Source: Aerococcus viridans
GTDB lineage: Bacteria; Bacillota; Bacilli; Lactobacillales; Aerococcaceae
DNA: 64,000 nt
Assembly (NCBI RefSeq): GCF_002871935.1
Contig: NZ_PNHQ01000010.1
Location: 13,459-77,458 of the forward strand
Direction of reading: 5' to 3'
Of the stretch, positions 15,496 to 23,990 are shown piece by piece; positions within the stretch are counted from its first letter, which is position 1, and each line of letters opens with the position of its first letter. The notes beneath the pieces were generated by a model that worked only from the letters and a program-made list of their open reading frames with translations, made no database searches and had not been told where the DNA came from. The position numbers and the translations under genes were made by a program.

Positions 15496-16878
15496 CTATC
15501 TTAATTGATCTGCTTGACCAAGTTGGATGAAAGCATCTGTATATAGTTTTAATAACGCTTCTAATGTATCCATTTCGATATACTCATCCGCTTGATGTGC
15601 TACATGTGCATCATGCTGGAAGTTCATTCCAAATGATACGCAATTTGGCATTACTTTACTATATGATACCCCACCAGAGATAATAGGTTCAATAGGATGA
15701 TCTGGGAAATGTTGATGGAAAGTATTTAGCAATAGTTGATTGGCTGGTAGATTAACATCGGAAAGAATCGGAGGTGTATCAAATGATTTTACAAATGGAA
15801 TATCAGGAAATTCTTTAGTGAACGCTGCTGTCAATTCTGGTTCAGTGATATTCGCTGGATAACGCACATCGATGGTGAAACTAATGTGACCTTCTTCTGT
15901 TTTCTCAATGACACCTTGATTGATCGTTAAAGGGCCCATAATTTGGTGATCACGTGCAATGCCAAATCCAGATCCATCATATAGGCGGAATAAACGTGTC
16001 CATTTATCTGCAAAAGCGTCATGATAATTATTCGCGATGATTTCAAAACCACGGGTAATCGCTGAATCCCCTACTTCAGGTGTAGATGCATGGGCAGAAA
16101 TACCGTACACTGTCATTTTGGTATCCCCATTATCCTCTTGAATAGCGATTGACCAACCCTTATCTTTGGCATAGGCTTCTAATCCTGGGTTTGGCGTCCC
16201 TTCAATAATAAAAGTTGCTTCAGATGCTACTACGTTAGCACCAGCACCACCAACAATGCTTTTAATGATGGTATTCAAGTTTAACTCACCAGCATAGTTC
16301 CAAGTTGTAGCCCCTTTTTCCCCTATTTGTAATGGAAATTGGCCATCTGGGGTAATCGCAAAGTCAGGTGCGCCTTCTTTGATTACATATTGTGGAATAT
16401 CTGTCATATCTGATTCTTCATCAGAGCCAATGACGATACGAATATTGTTTTTCAAGGGAACTTGATAATCCTGTAAAATTTTCGCTGCATAGTAGGTTAA
16501 AATCGCATTACGTTTCATATCTGATGTACCACGACCATACATACGGTCATCGATTATTTCGGCACCAAATGGTTCTTTCGTCCAATTTGATGAGGCCCCA
16601 ACAGGTACCACATCAATGTGGCTCACGATATCTACACGTTGCTTGGAACCGCTATTTTGAGGTTCAATATGGACCGTATAAGGATAAACATCACCAACTC
16701 TCATACCGTCGCGCTCCCCTAATCCATGCATGAAAGCCAAGGCTTTACGAACTTCCGGTCCATATGGAGCTTCTGAAGTAGCTGCTTGGTCATCACGAAT
16801 AGATGGAATGCGTACCAATCCTTGGATGTCTTCAATCATTTGTGGTAAATACTTTGCAAAATCAATTTTGTCTAACAT
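15496..16878 (-). CDS. PepV-like M20 metallodipeptidase
   Basis: An M20-family zinc or manganese peptidase of the PepV/Sapep group that trims dipeptides in the cytoplasm. Visible metal ligands are His in IVSHIDVVPVG, Asp in RGTSDMKR, Glu-Glu in IGSDEESD, Asp in TPDGQFP and His in HVAHQADEYI; the two-domain layout with a dimer-like lid in the middle fits. Odd point: the family signature DDKGP reads SDMKRN, so the second Asp, Gly and Pro of that loop are changed while the metal-binding Asp stays. 460 residues. In an operon with rpiA. Confidence 0.82.
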   Translation of the reverse strand: MLDKIDFAKYLPQMIEDIQGLVRIPSIRDDQAATSEAPYGPEVRKALAFMHGLGERDGMRVGDVYPYTVHIEPQNSGSKQRVDIVSHIDVVPVGASSNWTKEPFGAEIIDDRMYGRGTSDMKRNAILTYYAAKILQDYQVPLKNNIRIVIGSDEESDMTDIPQYVIKEGAPDFAITPDGQFPLQIGEKGATTWNYAGELNLNTIIKSIVGGAGANVVASEATFIIEGTPNPGLEAYAKDKGWSIAIQEDNGDTKMTVYGISAHASTPEVGDSAITRGFEIIANNYHDAFADKWTRLFRLYDGSGFGIARDHQIMGPLTINQGVIEKTEEGHISFTIDVRYPANITEPELTAAFTKEFPDIPFVKSFDTPPILSDVNLPANQLLLNTFHQHFPDHPIEPIISGGVSYSKVMPNCVSFGMNFQHDAHVAHQADEYIEMDTLEALLKLYTDAFIQLGQADQLR

Positions 16879-16922
16879 ATTATTCTCCTCAAGTTTTATT
16901 ATTTCTTATATATATGAATGGC

Positions 16923-17639
16923 TCATAGAATGATATATCGAGCAATTAAGCCAAAGATCAATAGGTGAATAGGATAAATCCAATATAACCATGAAGCATT
17001 GTATCGTCCTCTTAAGCCATTATAAGCGTAGGTCATTACAAAGGCTATTGGTGCCGTCACTTCCCATAAGACTAGAAAGGCACCCGCTAGAGACTGAATG
17101 AGGCGGTTGCTTCGACTTAAATAAAGGGTCCCAATTAAAAGGACGCCAAACATACCATAATCCGCTTGTATAAATTCCGCGACTACCGCCATCACGATAA
17201 TTGGTAGGATAGCTAACCATCTGTTATGCTCTTTACTAGCTAACCACACAGCTAATAAGCCTAACAATAAGGTAAAGAAAACATTTTGATGCGTGTAATC
17301 AAAGTATTGTTGACTAATGGCTAGATTAAAAGGAATTTCTGAAATCAAAGCAAAAGTCCCTAAGCGCATCGCGTATTTTTGCTTATTTGAAGTATGGTGA
17401 AAGCCTTCAATCAGTAAGAAACAAAATATTGGAAAGGCCACTCTACCTATTAAGCGAAAACACGTATAAGCTGTATAAGCTAGCGAATAGTGAAAGGTTT
17501 CAAGTTGTCCACTATTTAGTAAAGGCAGCAAAATAGCTGCACCAAGATGGTCAATGATCATGGTCACCATAGCGATCCATTTCAATGATGCACCAGATAA
17601 GCCACCTGGACTACTTTTCGTGATTGATGATTGTGCCAT
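16923..17639 (-). CDS. TraX-family membrane protein
   Basis: A protein of about 238 residues with seven or eight hydrophobic segments and the TraX-family pattern GASLKWIAMVTMIIDHLGA, FRLIGRVAFPIFCFLLIEG and a C-terminal YPIHLLIFG. TraX of the F plasmid N-acetylates pilin; chromosomal homologues in Firmicutes are uncharacterised and could acetylate a surface or sugar substrate. ATG 17639 is chosen because AAAGGAGG lies 8 bases upstream; a longer frame from 17669 encloses that site. It lies upstream of pepV with a 44-base gap, so it may head the pepV-rpiA unit. Confidence 0.8.
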   Translation of the reverse strand: MAQSSITKSSPGGLSGASLKWIAMVTMIIDHLGAAILLPLLNSGQLETFHYSLAYTAYTCFRLIGRVAFPIFCFLLIEGFHHTSNKQKYAMRLGTFALISEIPFNLAISQQYFDYTHQNVFFTLLLGLLAVWLASKEHNRWLAILPIIVMAVVAEFIQADYGMFGVLLIGTLYLSRSNRLIQSLAGAFLVLWEVTAPIAFVMTYAYNGLRGRYNASWLYWIYPIHLLIFGLIARYIIL

Positions 17640-17726
17640 ATCCACCGCCTCCTTTTGAATCATTTTCACGATATGATTATTTTATCATAATTTTTTCATT
17701 TTTCTTTTGGTATTATCATTGAAGGT

Positions 17727-17757
17727 AAAAAAAAGGCCAAGACAACGTCTCGACCTT
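17727..17757 (-). terminator. Terminator after the ABC operon and structured element
   Basis: On the minus strand AAGGTCGAGAC, GTT, GTCTTGGCCTT and a run of T form a strong hairpin. It lies about 300 bases after the permease stop at 18057, so a long 3' untranslated region is expected. Confidence 0.85.
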
Positions 17758-17773
17758 TCATTCTATGTGCATT

Positions 17774-17791
17774 TATATTCAATTGAATATA
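17774..17791. repeat. Perfect 18-base palindrome
   Basis: TATATTCAATTGAATATA is its own reverse complement. It lies between the structured element and the terminator. Role unknown; it might be an operator, an insertion scar or a fold-back in the 3' UTR. Confidence 0.7.
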
Positions 17792-17804
17792 CCTGTTTAA
17801 TCGC

Positions 17805-18058
17805 CTGTATCGCATCCTACCTTAATCGGGTTCCTCAAACCAGAAATGACTGCGTTTCAGATTAGTTTGCAACTGACTGCGTCAGTCACTGCACTAATCT
17901 TCCAACGGTTCATTTCTACCGGTTTGTGTCGCACCTTGTTAGTCGAGCTCTACAGAGCAGTCAGGGTTCCGCTTCAGATTTAGGGTACGTGATGTCCCAT
18001 CACTACCCCTACATCTTCCACCGTCTCCTGCCTTAACGCTCTGTATCGCATCCTACCT
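17805..18058 (-). repeat. Structured element bounded by 18-base direct repeats
   Basis: CTGTATCGCATCCTACCT occurs at 17805-17822 and again at 18041-18058. Between them lie two related multi-stem modules. Module A has AAACC/GGTTT, GAAATGA/TCATTTC, AGATTAG/CTAATCT and CTGAC-TGC-GTCAG stems. Module B has AGAT/ATCT, GGGTA/TACCC and GTGATG-TCC-CATCAC stems plus GCTCT-AC-AGAGC. Both contain TTCAGATT on one side and ATCTTCCA on the other. No ORF is credible here. It fills most of the 417-base gap 17640-18056 and could be a repeat element or a structured RNA in the permease 3' UTR. Confidence 0.6.
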
Positions 18059-18749
18059 ATCCTAGTGTTTTTAGTGCGCCGTCTTTTGCGATTGCTTTGC
18101 TTGAGCGTCGTTTGGATAGGTATTTTGAGAATTTCGATAATGTGTAACATACGAGCCAGTATAAAAAGGTCATAATGATAAACATTGGAATGACATAAGC
18201 TGTGTTTTGATTGTATATAATTTTCGCATTGTGGGTTAATTCTGGTAAAGAAATGATCGTAGCTAGCGAAGTATCTTTAATTAAGGCAATCAATTGTGAC
18301 ACAATAGAAGGTGCCATTGACCGTACAGCTTGTGGTAATAAAATATACAGAAGCGTTTGTACACGAGTTAATCCAGTAGAAATCCCTGCTTCTGTTTGTC
18401 CTTTTGGAATAGCATTTAAACCACCCCGAATAATTTCTGAAATCATAGCTGATTCAAATATCGTTAAAGCGCCCACTGCTGCCCAGAAAATATTCAAGCG
18501 TATACCTAATTGCGGTAAGGCAAAATAAGTAAAGAAGATGATCAATAATAAAGGTAAATTACGAATGATATCTACAATTAACCCTAATATTTTTGATAAG
18601 ATTGGAATCCCCATAAAACGAATAATGCCAAAAATAGCGCCTAAAATTAAAGAAAATATAATAGCATAAAACGTTACTTGAAGCGTAACCCATAGACCAT
18701 CAAGTAAAAATTGGATATTTATCCATTGAAATGCATCTACAAAATTCAT
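18057..18749 (-). CDS. Polar amino acid ABC transporter permease (GlnP-like)
   Basis: The second permease of a glutamine/glutamate-type importer. It has five membrane segments and the HAAT-family EAA loop GLNAIPKGQTEAGISTGLTRVQTLLYILLP, which docks to the ATPase. 230 residues. It is the last gene of an operon in the order ATPase, binding protein, permease, permease, the same order as Bacillus glnQHMP. The last C-terminal codons run into the direct repeat of the downstream element: the stop TAG is immediately followed by GTAGG of the repeat. Confidence 0.9.
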   Translation of the reverse strand: MNFVDAFQWINIQFLLDGLWVTLQVTFYAIIFSLILGAIFGIIRFMGIPILSKILGLIVDIIRNLPLLLIIFFTYFALPQLGIRLNIFWAAVGALTIFESAMISEIIRGGLNAIPKGQTEAGISTGLTRVQTLLYILLPQAVRSMAPSIVSQLIALIKDTSLATIISLPELTHNAKIIYNQNTAYVIPMFIIMTFLYWLVCYTLSKFSKYLSKRRSSKAIAKDGALKTLG

Positions 18750-18765
18750 CTATTACTGCTCCTTT

Positions 18766-19419
18766 CTAACGTATGTCCTGTTGTGCTAATCGTTTTTCAA
18801 TAAAGGAGACCAATAGGGTTAAAGGTACTGTGATTACTAGGTAAATACAAGCGATCATTGTGTAAGTACCTAATGTATTAAAGGTCTCACTAGCAATCAC
18901 ATCACCGTAATACATTAGATCTAACCCGGCTACCATCGCTAAAATTGAAGAGTTTTTCACTAAATTAATGAATTGGTTCCCTAATGGTGGAATGACAATT
19001 TTAATTGCTTGTGGTAAGACGACAAAGCGCATTTGTTGTATGTAAGTCATTCCTTGTGAAATTGCCGCTTCTGTTTGGCCTTTTGGTACTGCTTCGATAC
19101 CTGAACGAACGACATCAGCGATGAAGGCCGATGTATACAAGGTTAACCCGATAATCCCTGATTGGAATCCGGTAATATCAACACCATACAAAGGAATCAC
19201 AACATAGAAAAACATTACAATAATCAATAATGGAATATTACGGAAAAATTCCACATAGATGTCCCCAATTTTGGCTAATACTTTGTTTTCTAAAGTTTGG
19301 AGAATACCCATCAAACCACCAAGAATCAACGAACAGATTAGGGCGATCACTGATGCAATTAAAGTATTGATGAAGCCTTCAATAATTAAATCACTATAAC
19401 TAGTTAATAGTTCAAACAT
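18766..19419 (-). CDS. Polar amino acid ABC transporter permease (GlnM-like)
   Basis: First permease of the same importer: 217 residues, about five membrane segments, and the cytoplasmic EAA loop GIEAVPKGQTEAAISQGMTYIQQMRFVVLP. The gene lies 16 bases upstream of the second permease and 12 bases after the binding-protein gene, so all are cotranscribed. The two permeases form the heterodimeric channel. The exact amino acid (Gln, Glu or another polar one) is not set by the sequence. Confidence 0.9.
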   Translation of the reverse strand: MFELLTSYSDLIIEGFINTLIASVIALICSLILGGLMGILQTLENKVLAKIGDIYVEFFRNIPLLIIVMFFYVVIPLYGVDITGFQSGIIGLTLYTSAFIADVVRSGIEAVPKGQTEAAISQGMTYIQQMRFVVLPQAIKIVIPPLGNQFINLVKNSSILAMVAGLDLMYYGDVIASETFNTLGTYTMIACIYLVITVPLTLLVSFIEKRLAQQDIR

Positions 19420-19431
19420 TTACTCAACCTC

Positions 19432-20247
19432 CTACTCTGCAATGGATGACTCTGTATCGTCACCAAACCATTTTGCATAAATTTCTTGATACGTACCATC
19501 GGCTACCATATCATCAATGGCTTGATTGACTTCATTTAAAAAATCTTCTTGCCCTTTGTTTATAGCAATACCATATGGTTCTGTTGTAAAGGTTGATCCC
19601 GCAAGTTTATATCCGGGGTTTTGTTCTATAATACCCAATAAAATCGCATTATCAGTTGTCATTGCATCCCCTTGACCAGATTTTAAGGCTGTAAAGGCTT
19701 CTGCATAGTTTTCTAATTCTAAGATATTTGCCTCTGGAGCTGCTTCTTTGATACGTTGGGCAGAAGTTGATCCTTTAACGGCCAAAACAGTGTCCTCACT
19801 TGTTAAACTTTCCACACCTTCAATATCAGAATCTTCAGGTACCATCAGGGCTTGTCCGGCATCAAAATAAACTTGACTGAAGTCTACTTGTTTTAAACGC
19901 TCTTCTGAAATCGTCATTGTAGCAATCAAAGCATCAACATTCCCATTCTTTAGTAATGGAATACGCGTTTTTGAAGTGACCTCAACAAATTCAGGTTCAG
20001 CATTCTCACCGCCAACTCGTTTAGTAATTTCTTTCGCTATATCGATATCAAACCCTTCAATACGATTTTCAGCGATATTATATTTACCAAATAAGTTCGT
20101 GTCCACTTTTACCCCCCAAGTGATCACAGGATATGCTTGGCTGTCAATTCGCTCAGCAATATTTTGTTGGCTAGCAGCACTGCTTGTACAGGCTGTCATG
20201 AAAAAGCTGAAGGTCAAAAGCGTCATCATTCGCCATATTTTTTTCAT
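19432..20247 (-). CDS. Amino acid ABC transporter substrate-binding lipoprotein (GlnH-like)
   Basis: A family 3 solute-binding protein. The N-terminus has Lys residues, a hydrophobic stretch and a lipobox ending MTAC, so the mature protein is a lipoprotein on the outer face of the membrane. The segment NRIEGFDIDIAKEITKRVGG is the family signature; VDALIATMTISEERLKQVDFS and KGSTSAQRI belong to the ligand cleft. 271 residues. It captures the polar amino acid, probably glutamate or glutamine, for the two permeases. Confidence 0.92.
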   Translation of the reverse strand: MKKIWRMMTLLTFSFFMTACTSSAASQQNIAERIDSQAYPVITWGVKVDTNLFGKYNIAENRIEGFDIDIAKEITKRVGGENAEPEFVEVTSKTRIPLLKNGNVDALIATMTISEERLKQVDFSQVYFDAGQALMVPEDSDIEGVESLTSEDTVLAVKGSTSAQRIKEAAPEANILELENYAEAFTALKSGQGDAMTTDNAILLGIIEQNPGYKLAGSTFTTEPYGIAINKGQEDFLNEVNQAIDDMVADGTYQEIYAKWFGDDTESSIAE

Positions 20248-20282
20248 ATTTATTCCCTCTTTCCTTAAGCGTGACTTGGTGA

Positions 20283-21014
20283 TTAGACTAAAATCTTGCT
20301 TAAGAATTGGATCGCACGTTCATCATGTGGATCTTCAAAGAATTCTTTAGAAGGACGATCTTCTAAAATTTCACCATCAGCCATAAAGATTGTTCGATTA
20401 GATACTTCTTTGGCAAATCCCATTTCATGTGTCACCACAACCATGGTCATATTATCTTCAGTAGCAATGCGTTTCATTTGGTCTAAAACTTCTCCAACCA
20501 TTTCTGGGTCAAGAGCTGAAGTAGGCTCATCAAACAACATCATTTTTGGCTGCATAGCTAAACCACGTGCAATGGCTACACGTTGTTTTTGTCCACCAGA
20601 TAATTGACCTGGATATGCATCACGTTTATCCCACATGTTTACGCGTTGTAATAAACGTTCTGCCCGGTCCTGAGCATCTTTATCCGTCTTCTTCAATACT
20701 TTTAAAGGTGCCAATGTCACATTTTCTAACACAGTCATGTGAGGATATAATTCGAAGTGTTGGAAAACCATTCCACAGTCGCGACGAATTTGACGAATAT
20801 CCGTATTACGGTCAGTAATGTCTTTTCCGTCTACAATTAAGCGACCTGAGTCAACTTTCTCCAAAGCATTAATCGTCCGAATCAAAGTCGATTTCCCTGA
20901 ACCAGAAGGTCCAATCAAAGTCACAACTTCGCCCTCATTGATCTTCAGATTAATGTCTTTTAACGCATGGAACTTACCATAATATTTTTCAACATGTTCA
21001 AATGTAATCATCAT
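20283..21014 (-). CDS. Amino acid ABC transporter ATP-binding protein (GlnQ-like)
   Basis: The ATPase of the operon: Walker [11 protein letters not shown]-loop [10 protein letters not shown], signature LSGGQKQR, Walker [15 protein letters not shown] and H-loop [10 protein letters not shown]. 243 residues. GAGGTG precedes a double ATG; the second (21011) has the better spacing. It heads the operon behind a consensus promoter. Compared with the orphan ATPase at 34001-34747 it is clearly related but distinct. Confidence 0.94.
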   Translation of the reverse strand: MMITFEHVEKYYGKFHALKDINLKINEGEVVTLIGPSGSGKSTLIRTINALEKVDSGRLIVDGKDITDRNTDIRQIRRDCGMVFQHFELYPHMTVLENVTLAPLKVLKKTDKDAQDRAERLLQRVNMWDKRDAYPGQLSGGQKQRVAIARGLAMQPKMMLFDEPTSALDPEMVGEVLDQMKRIATEDNMTMVVVTHEMGFAKEVSNRTIFMADGEILEDRPSKEFFEDPHDERAIQFLSKILV

Positions 21015-21099
21015 AGCACCTCTTCTTATTTGATTTTCTTTTTATTATATATTTGCAATCATTTTTGCAAAAATGCATTTTTTGCATAAAGGTAAAATT

Positions 21100-21128
21100 A
21101 TTCTAATCATTTTTTAAGTACTAGTCAA
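21100..21128 (-). promoter_or_regulatory. Promoter of the polar amino acid ABC operon
   Basis: Minus strand -35 TTGACT, a 17-base spacer and -10 TAGAAT. Between it and the start codon lie three TTTGCA/TGCAAA blocks (21053-21087), which may be operator sites. The rest of the 328-base divergent gap 21015-21342 is AT-rich. Confidence 0.7.
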
Positions 21129-21257
21129 CTTTTATTGATAGGTTTCTTAACATGTATCGATTTAAATGTTATTTTTTATTTCACAATCGATTCAAGTGAA
21201 CATAGGCTTTTACAATGTTTTTTGGCCTTCTATCAAACGCTAGAACAAACTTTTAAA

Positions 21258-21287
21258 TTGTTATTCGTTTTACATAAGTACTATAAT
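21258..21287 (+). promoter_or_regulatory. Promoter of the TIM-barrel protein gene
   Basis: -35 TTGTTA, an 18-base spacer and -10 TATAAT at 21282-21287. The ATG at 21286 overlaps this -10, which rules it out as the start codon. Confidence 0.7.
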
Positions 21288-21342
21288 GGGAGTAGCATTA
21301 TATAAAAACCCAATTCTTTTAATCAAATTGGAGGTTATCGTA

Positions 21343-22134
21343 TTGAATCAATCAAAAAACGGCTCTCAAAATATCTCTTCACAATTCAGAAGTGATATGG
21401 TGATGGTGCCAGAAGTGATTAACGAAGCATCCGGTATTCGTGTATTTGGTAGGACTTTAAAATCATTCGTCTTTACTACTGACGCTGCGACAATTTTATA
21501 TTGTAACGCTGACGCGGTCTTAGCTGTTTATCCCTTCTCCCCGCATCCTGCTATTATTTCAGCAGTGACTTCTGTCGCTAGTCAACCCGTATTTGCGGGT
21601 GTTGGTGGCGGTACTACCCAAGGTAAGCGGAGTGTAGATATTGCGCTCTTTGCAGAGGCAACTGGTGTTCAAGGGGTCGTGGTGAACGCACCGATGACTG
21701 CTGAGAATATTTTAGATATCGAACATACTGTTGACTCCCCTATTGTCGCGACCGTTGTTTCTCCCTATAATGATATTGAAGCACGTATTTCGGCTGGTGC
21801 TGATATTCTAAACGTTTCTGGAGGAAAGGAAACAGCTGCTATCGTTGAACGTATTCGCCGTGATTTCCCAGATGTGCCGATTATTGCAACTGGTGGCCCA
21901 AATGAAGAGTCAATCCGTAAAGTAATTGAAGCTGGTGCTAACGCAGTATCTTGGACGCCACCTACAACTGGAGAAATCTTTAAAGAGAAAATGGTCAAAT
22001 ACCGTAAAAATCGCCGTGAAGATTTCCTTGAAACACACGATGGTATGACCTTACATGAATTTGAGGAATATATTGAAGAAAACCCAGGAGCTGAGAAACA
22101 GTATTCTGACGACGCTTCTGACGGATACTTATAA
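21343..22134 (+). CDS. TIM-barrel protein of unknown function, conserved in Lactobacillales
   Basis: About 263 residues in a beta/alpha-barrel pattern. SGVGGGTTQGKR-like and NVSGGKETAAIVERIRR segments, then IIATGGPNEESIRKVIEAGANAVSWTPPT, resemble phosphate-binding barrels of the Trp/His biosynthesis and NanE type, but the exact reaction is not recognisable. It starts at TTG 21343 with GGAGG 8 bases upstream; an upstream ATG lies inside the promoter. The gene is followed 17 bases later by pepQ and is probably cotranscribed with it. Homologues are often loosely called hydrolase; I see no hydrolase motif. Confidence 0.75.
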   Translation: MNQSKNGSQNISSQFRSDMVMVPEVINEASGIRVFGRTLKSFVFTTDAATILYCNADAVLAVYPFSPHPAIISAVTSVASQPVFAGVGGGTTQGKRSVDIALFAEATGVQGVVVNAPMTAENILDIEHTVDSPIVATVVSPYNDIEARISAGADILNVSGGKETAAIVERIRRDFPDVPIIATGGPNEESIRKVIEAGANAVSWTPPTTGEIFKEKMVKYRKNRREDFLETHDGMTLHEFEEYIEENPGAEKQYSDDASDGYL

Positions 22135-22151
22135 CAATTAATGGAGGATTT

Positions 22152-23264
22152 ATGAATCAAGCGCATCACAATCGTTTAAAAACGATTCAACAACAAGTTA
22201 AAAATTACCACTTAGATGCCTTAATCATTAGCGACAAGGCATCTATTGATTATTACACTGGGGTTGTTTTTGACCCTATGGAACGTTTTTGGTTACTCAT
22301 CATCCAACCAGAAAAAAGTCCGCAAATTATAGCGAACAAACTATTTGTTTTCGATGAATTATCTGGCATTGACGTGACTTGGGTGGATGACAACAACACC
22401 ATCACTGAAGCCTTTGCCAACCTAACAGACTTCCCTGCTACTGACGCGCCTTTACGTATTGGTGTTGATAAATTGTGGCGGGCTGACCAATTATTAGCGA
22501 TTGCTAAAAGCTATACACAAGCGACATTTGAAGTGGCATCTGACTTGGTAGATAACCAAAGAGCGATTAAAACAGCAGAAGAGCAAGAAAAAATGCGGAA
22601 AGCTTCCGAAATTAATGATCGTGCTATGGCGCGCTTAATCGAAGAAGTTTTACCTCTTGGCTTAGATGAACTCGCTGCTGTAGATGAATTAGCACGAATT
22701 TACGACGAGGAAGGTGCTGATGCTGGCTTCTCTTTTGAACCAATCATTGCCTACGGACCAAACGGAGCTGATCCACATCACGAATCAGACCACACCCTAC
22801 CTAAACAGGGGGATTCAATTGTGATTGATATTGGGTGTAGACATGATGATTACTGTTCTGATATGACGCGTACTGTCTATTATGGTGAACCTAGTGATGA
22901 AGCCAAAAAGGTATACGAAATTGTGTTAGAAGCCAACCTACGAGGCATTCATGCTGTTAAGGTAGGCGAAACTTTTGCCAATGTTGATGCTGCAGCTCGT
23001 GACCACATTACAGCAGAAGGCTATGGTCCTCAATTCACACATCGACTAGGCCATTTCATCGGACGTGAAGTCCATGAAAAAGGTGATGTATCACAAGCAA
23101 ATACAGATACGATCAGAGATGGTAATATTTTCTCTATTGAACCAGGTATCTACCTAACAGGAAATACAGCCGTTCGCATTGAAGACTTAGTCATTGCCCA
23201 TGATGGACAAACTGAAAACCTGAATCATTTCACCAAAGAAATGCTTATTATTGAACCAAAATAA
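22152..23264 (+). CDS. pepQ: Xaa-Pro dipeptidase (M24 family)
   Basis: PepQ cleaves dipeptides with proline in second place, in the cytoplasm. The creatinase-type N-domain (about 1-130) is followed by the pita-bread catalytic domain with dimetal ligands: Asp in VIDIGCRHDDYCSDMTRT, His in THRLGHFIGREVHE, Glu in SIEPGIYL and Glu in VRIED. 370 residues, normal. AGGA precedes ATG. It follows the TIM-barrel gene and ends at a hairpin that is part of a dispersed repeat. Confidence 0.92.
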   Translation: MNQAHHNRLKTIQQQVKNYHLDALIISDKASIDYYTGVVFDPMERFWLLIIQPEKSPQIIANKLFVFDELSGIDVTWVDDNNTITEAFANLTDFPATDAPLRIGVDKLWRADQLLAIAKSYTQATFEVASDLVDNQRAIKTAEEQEKMRKASEINDRAMARLIEEVLPLGLDELAAVDELARIYDEEGADAGFSFEPIIAYGPNGADPHHESDHTLPKQGDSIVIDIGCRHDDYCSDMTRTVYYGEPSDEAKKVYEIVLEANLRGIHAVKVGETFANVDAAARDHITAEGYGPQFTHRLGHFIGREVHEKGDVSQANTDTIRDGNIFSIEPGIYLTGNTAVRIEDLVIAHDGQTENLNHFTKEMLIIEPK

Positions 23265-23281
23265 GGAAGATGCGTATAATT

Positions 23282-23339
23282 AATCAAAAGAGGCTGGGAC
23301 AAAAATGTCTCAGCCTCTCTTTGCTATATAAGAACGTTT
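23282..23339 (+). repeat. Dispersed terminator-type repeat, copy 1
   Basis: A 58-base block: AATCAAAAG, then the hairpin GAGGCTGGGACA-AAAA-TGTCTCAGCCTC, then TCTTTGC, a short spacer and TATAAGAACGTTT. A near-identical block is at 63825-63885. The hairpin with its T-rich tail should terminate pepQ transcription. The sequence beyond the hairpin is also conserved, which a plain terminator would not need. Confidence 0.8.
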
Positions 23340-23351
23340 ATAATTGGGTTC

Positions 23352-23448
23352 CAAAAGTCAGAATTATCCGATACTTCCCAAAAGTCTCCAATAATATTTC
23401 ATTATTGCTCGTCTTTTGGTCCAGTACGTCAATTCTAAACGACTTTTG
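23352..23448. repeat. Long imperfect palindrome
   Basis: Nested pairs occur in symmetrical order: CAAAAGTC/GACTTTTG, AGAATT/AATTCT, CAAAAG/CTTTTG and CAATAAT/ATTATTG around a 5-base loop. The 97 bases can fold into one long hairpin on either strand. It directly follows the dispersed repeat and contains no ORF. It may be a MITE-like element. Confidence 0.65.
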
Positions 23449-23501
23449 TCTCACCTTCTTTGATTAAACAATCATTTTACGATTTATACGCCTTGCAGTG
23501 A

Positions 23502-23870
23502 CTATTTAAAAATCAGTTGGAAATATTCAAATACTCTTGGCCCTAACAAAGCGACAGCTAAAATTGCTAATGCTAGAATAATCCATACTAAAATTTTTCG
23601 TGTATCATTGCCGGCCCCTGACCAAAAGTACTGTTTTTGTTTTTGTCTCTCAAAGAAGATTTCATTTGTATCTAAGTCTTGGAAGGTCTCTTTTGGTACT
23701 GGTGTTTCTGCAAACGTCTCAATATCAAATTCAGTAGTATCCTGTGTGAGTGTGGTTTCAGGTACTGAAGATTTTAAGTTATCTGAAAAAGATTTGCCAT
23801 AATGCTTTTGGTTATACTTTTTCTCGCGTTCAAGCGCTTTTTTGGCTTGGCGATATGTTTGCCGTTTCAC
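23502..23870 (-). CDS. Small membrane-anchored protein of unknown function
   Basis: A 122-residue protein. The first 30 residues are strongly basic (MKRQTYRQAKKALEREKKY), the middle is a Thr/Glu-rich, probably disordered segment, and residues about 90-115 form one membrane segment (ILVWIILALAILAVALLG). Tail-anchored topology with the basic part inside is likely. It starts at GTG with AGGTGG 8 bases upstream. No family recognised. Confidence 0.65.
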   Translation of the reverse strand: MKRQTYRQAKKALEREKKYNQKHYGKSFSDNLKSSVPETTLTQDTTEFDIETFAETPVPKETFQDLDTNEIFFERQKQKQYFWSGAGNDTRKILVWIILALAILAVALLGPRVFEYFQLIFK

Positions 23871-23990
23871 CTAATACACCACCTTTAAATTTTATTCATT
23901 TTATCAAGTATTCTTAGTATAATCTATTTACAAGAAAATTCAAATTGTAGACTAAGGGGTGGCCATATTCCCCGTTAAAGGAGCTTAATA

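Noticed and set aside
21286..21342. ATG 21286 as start of the TIM-barrel gene
   Set aside because: It lies in the TATAAT of the promoter; TTG 21343 has GGAGG at the right distance.
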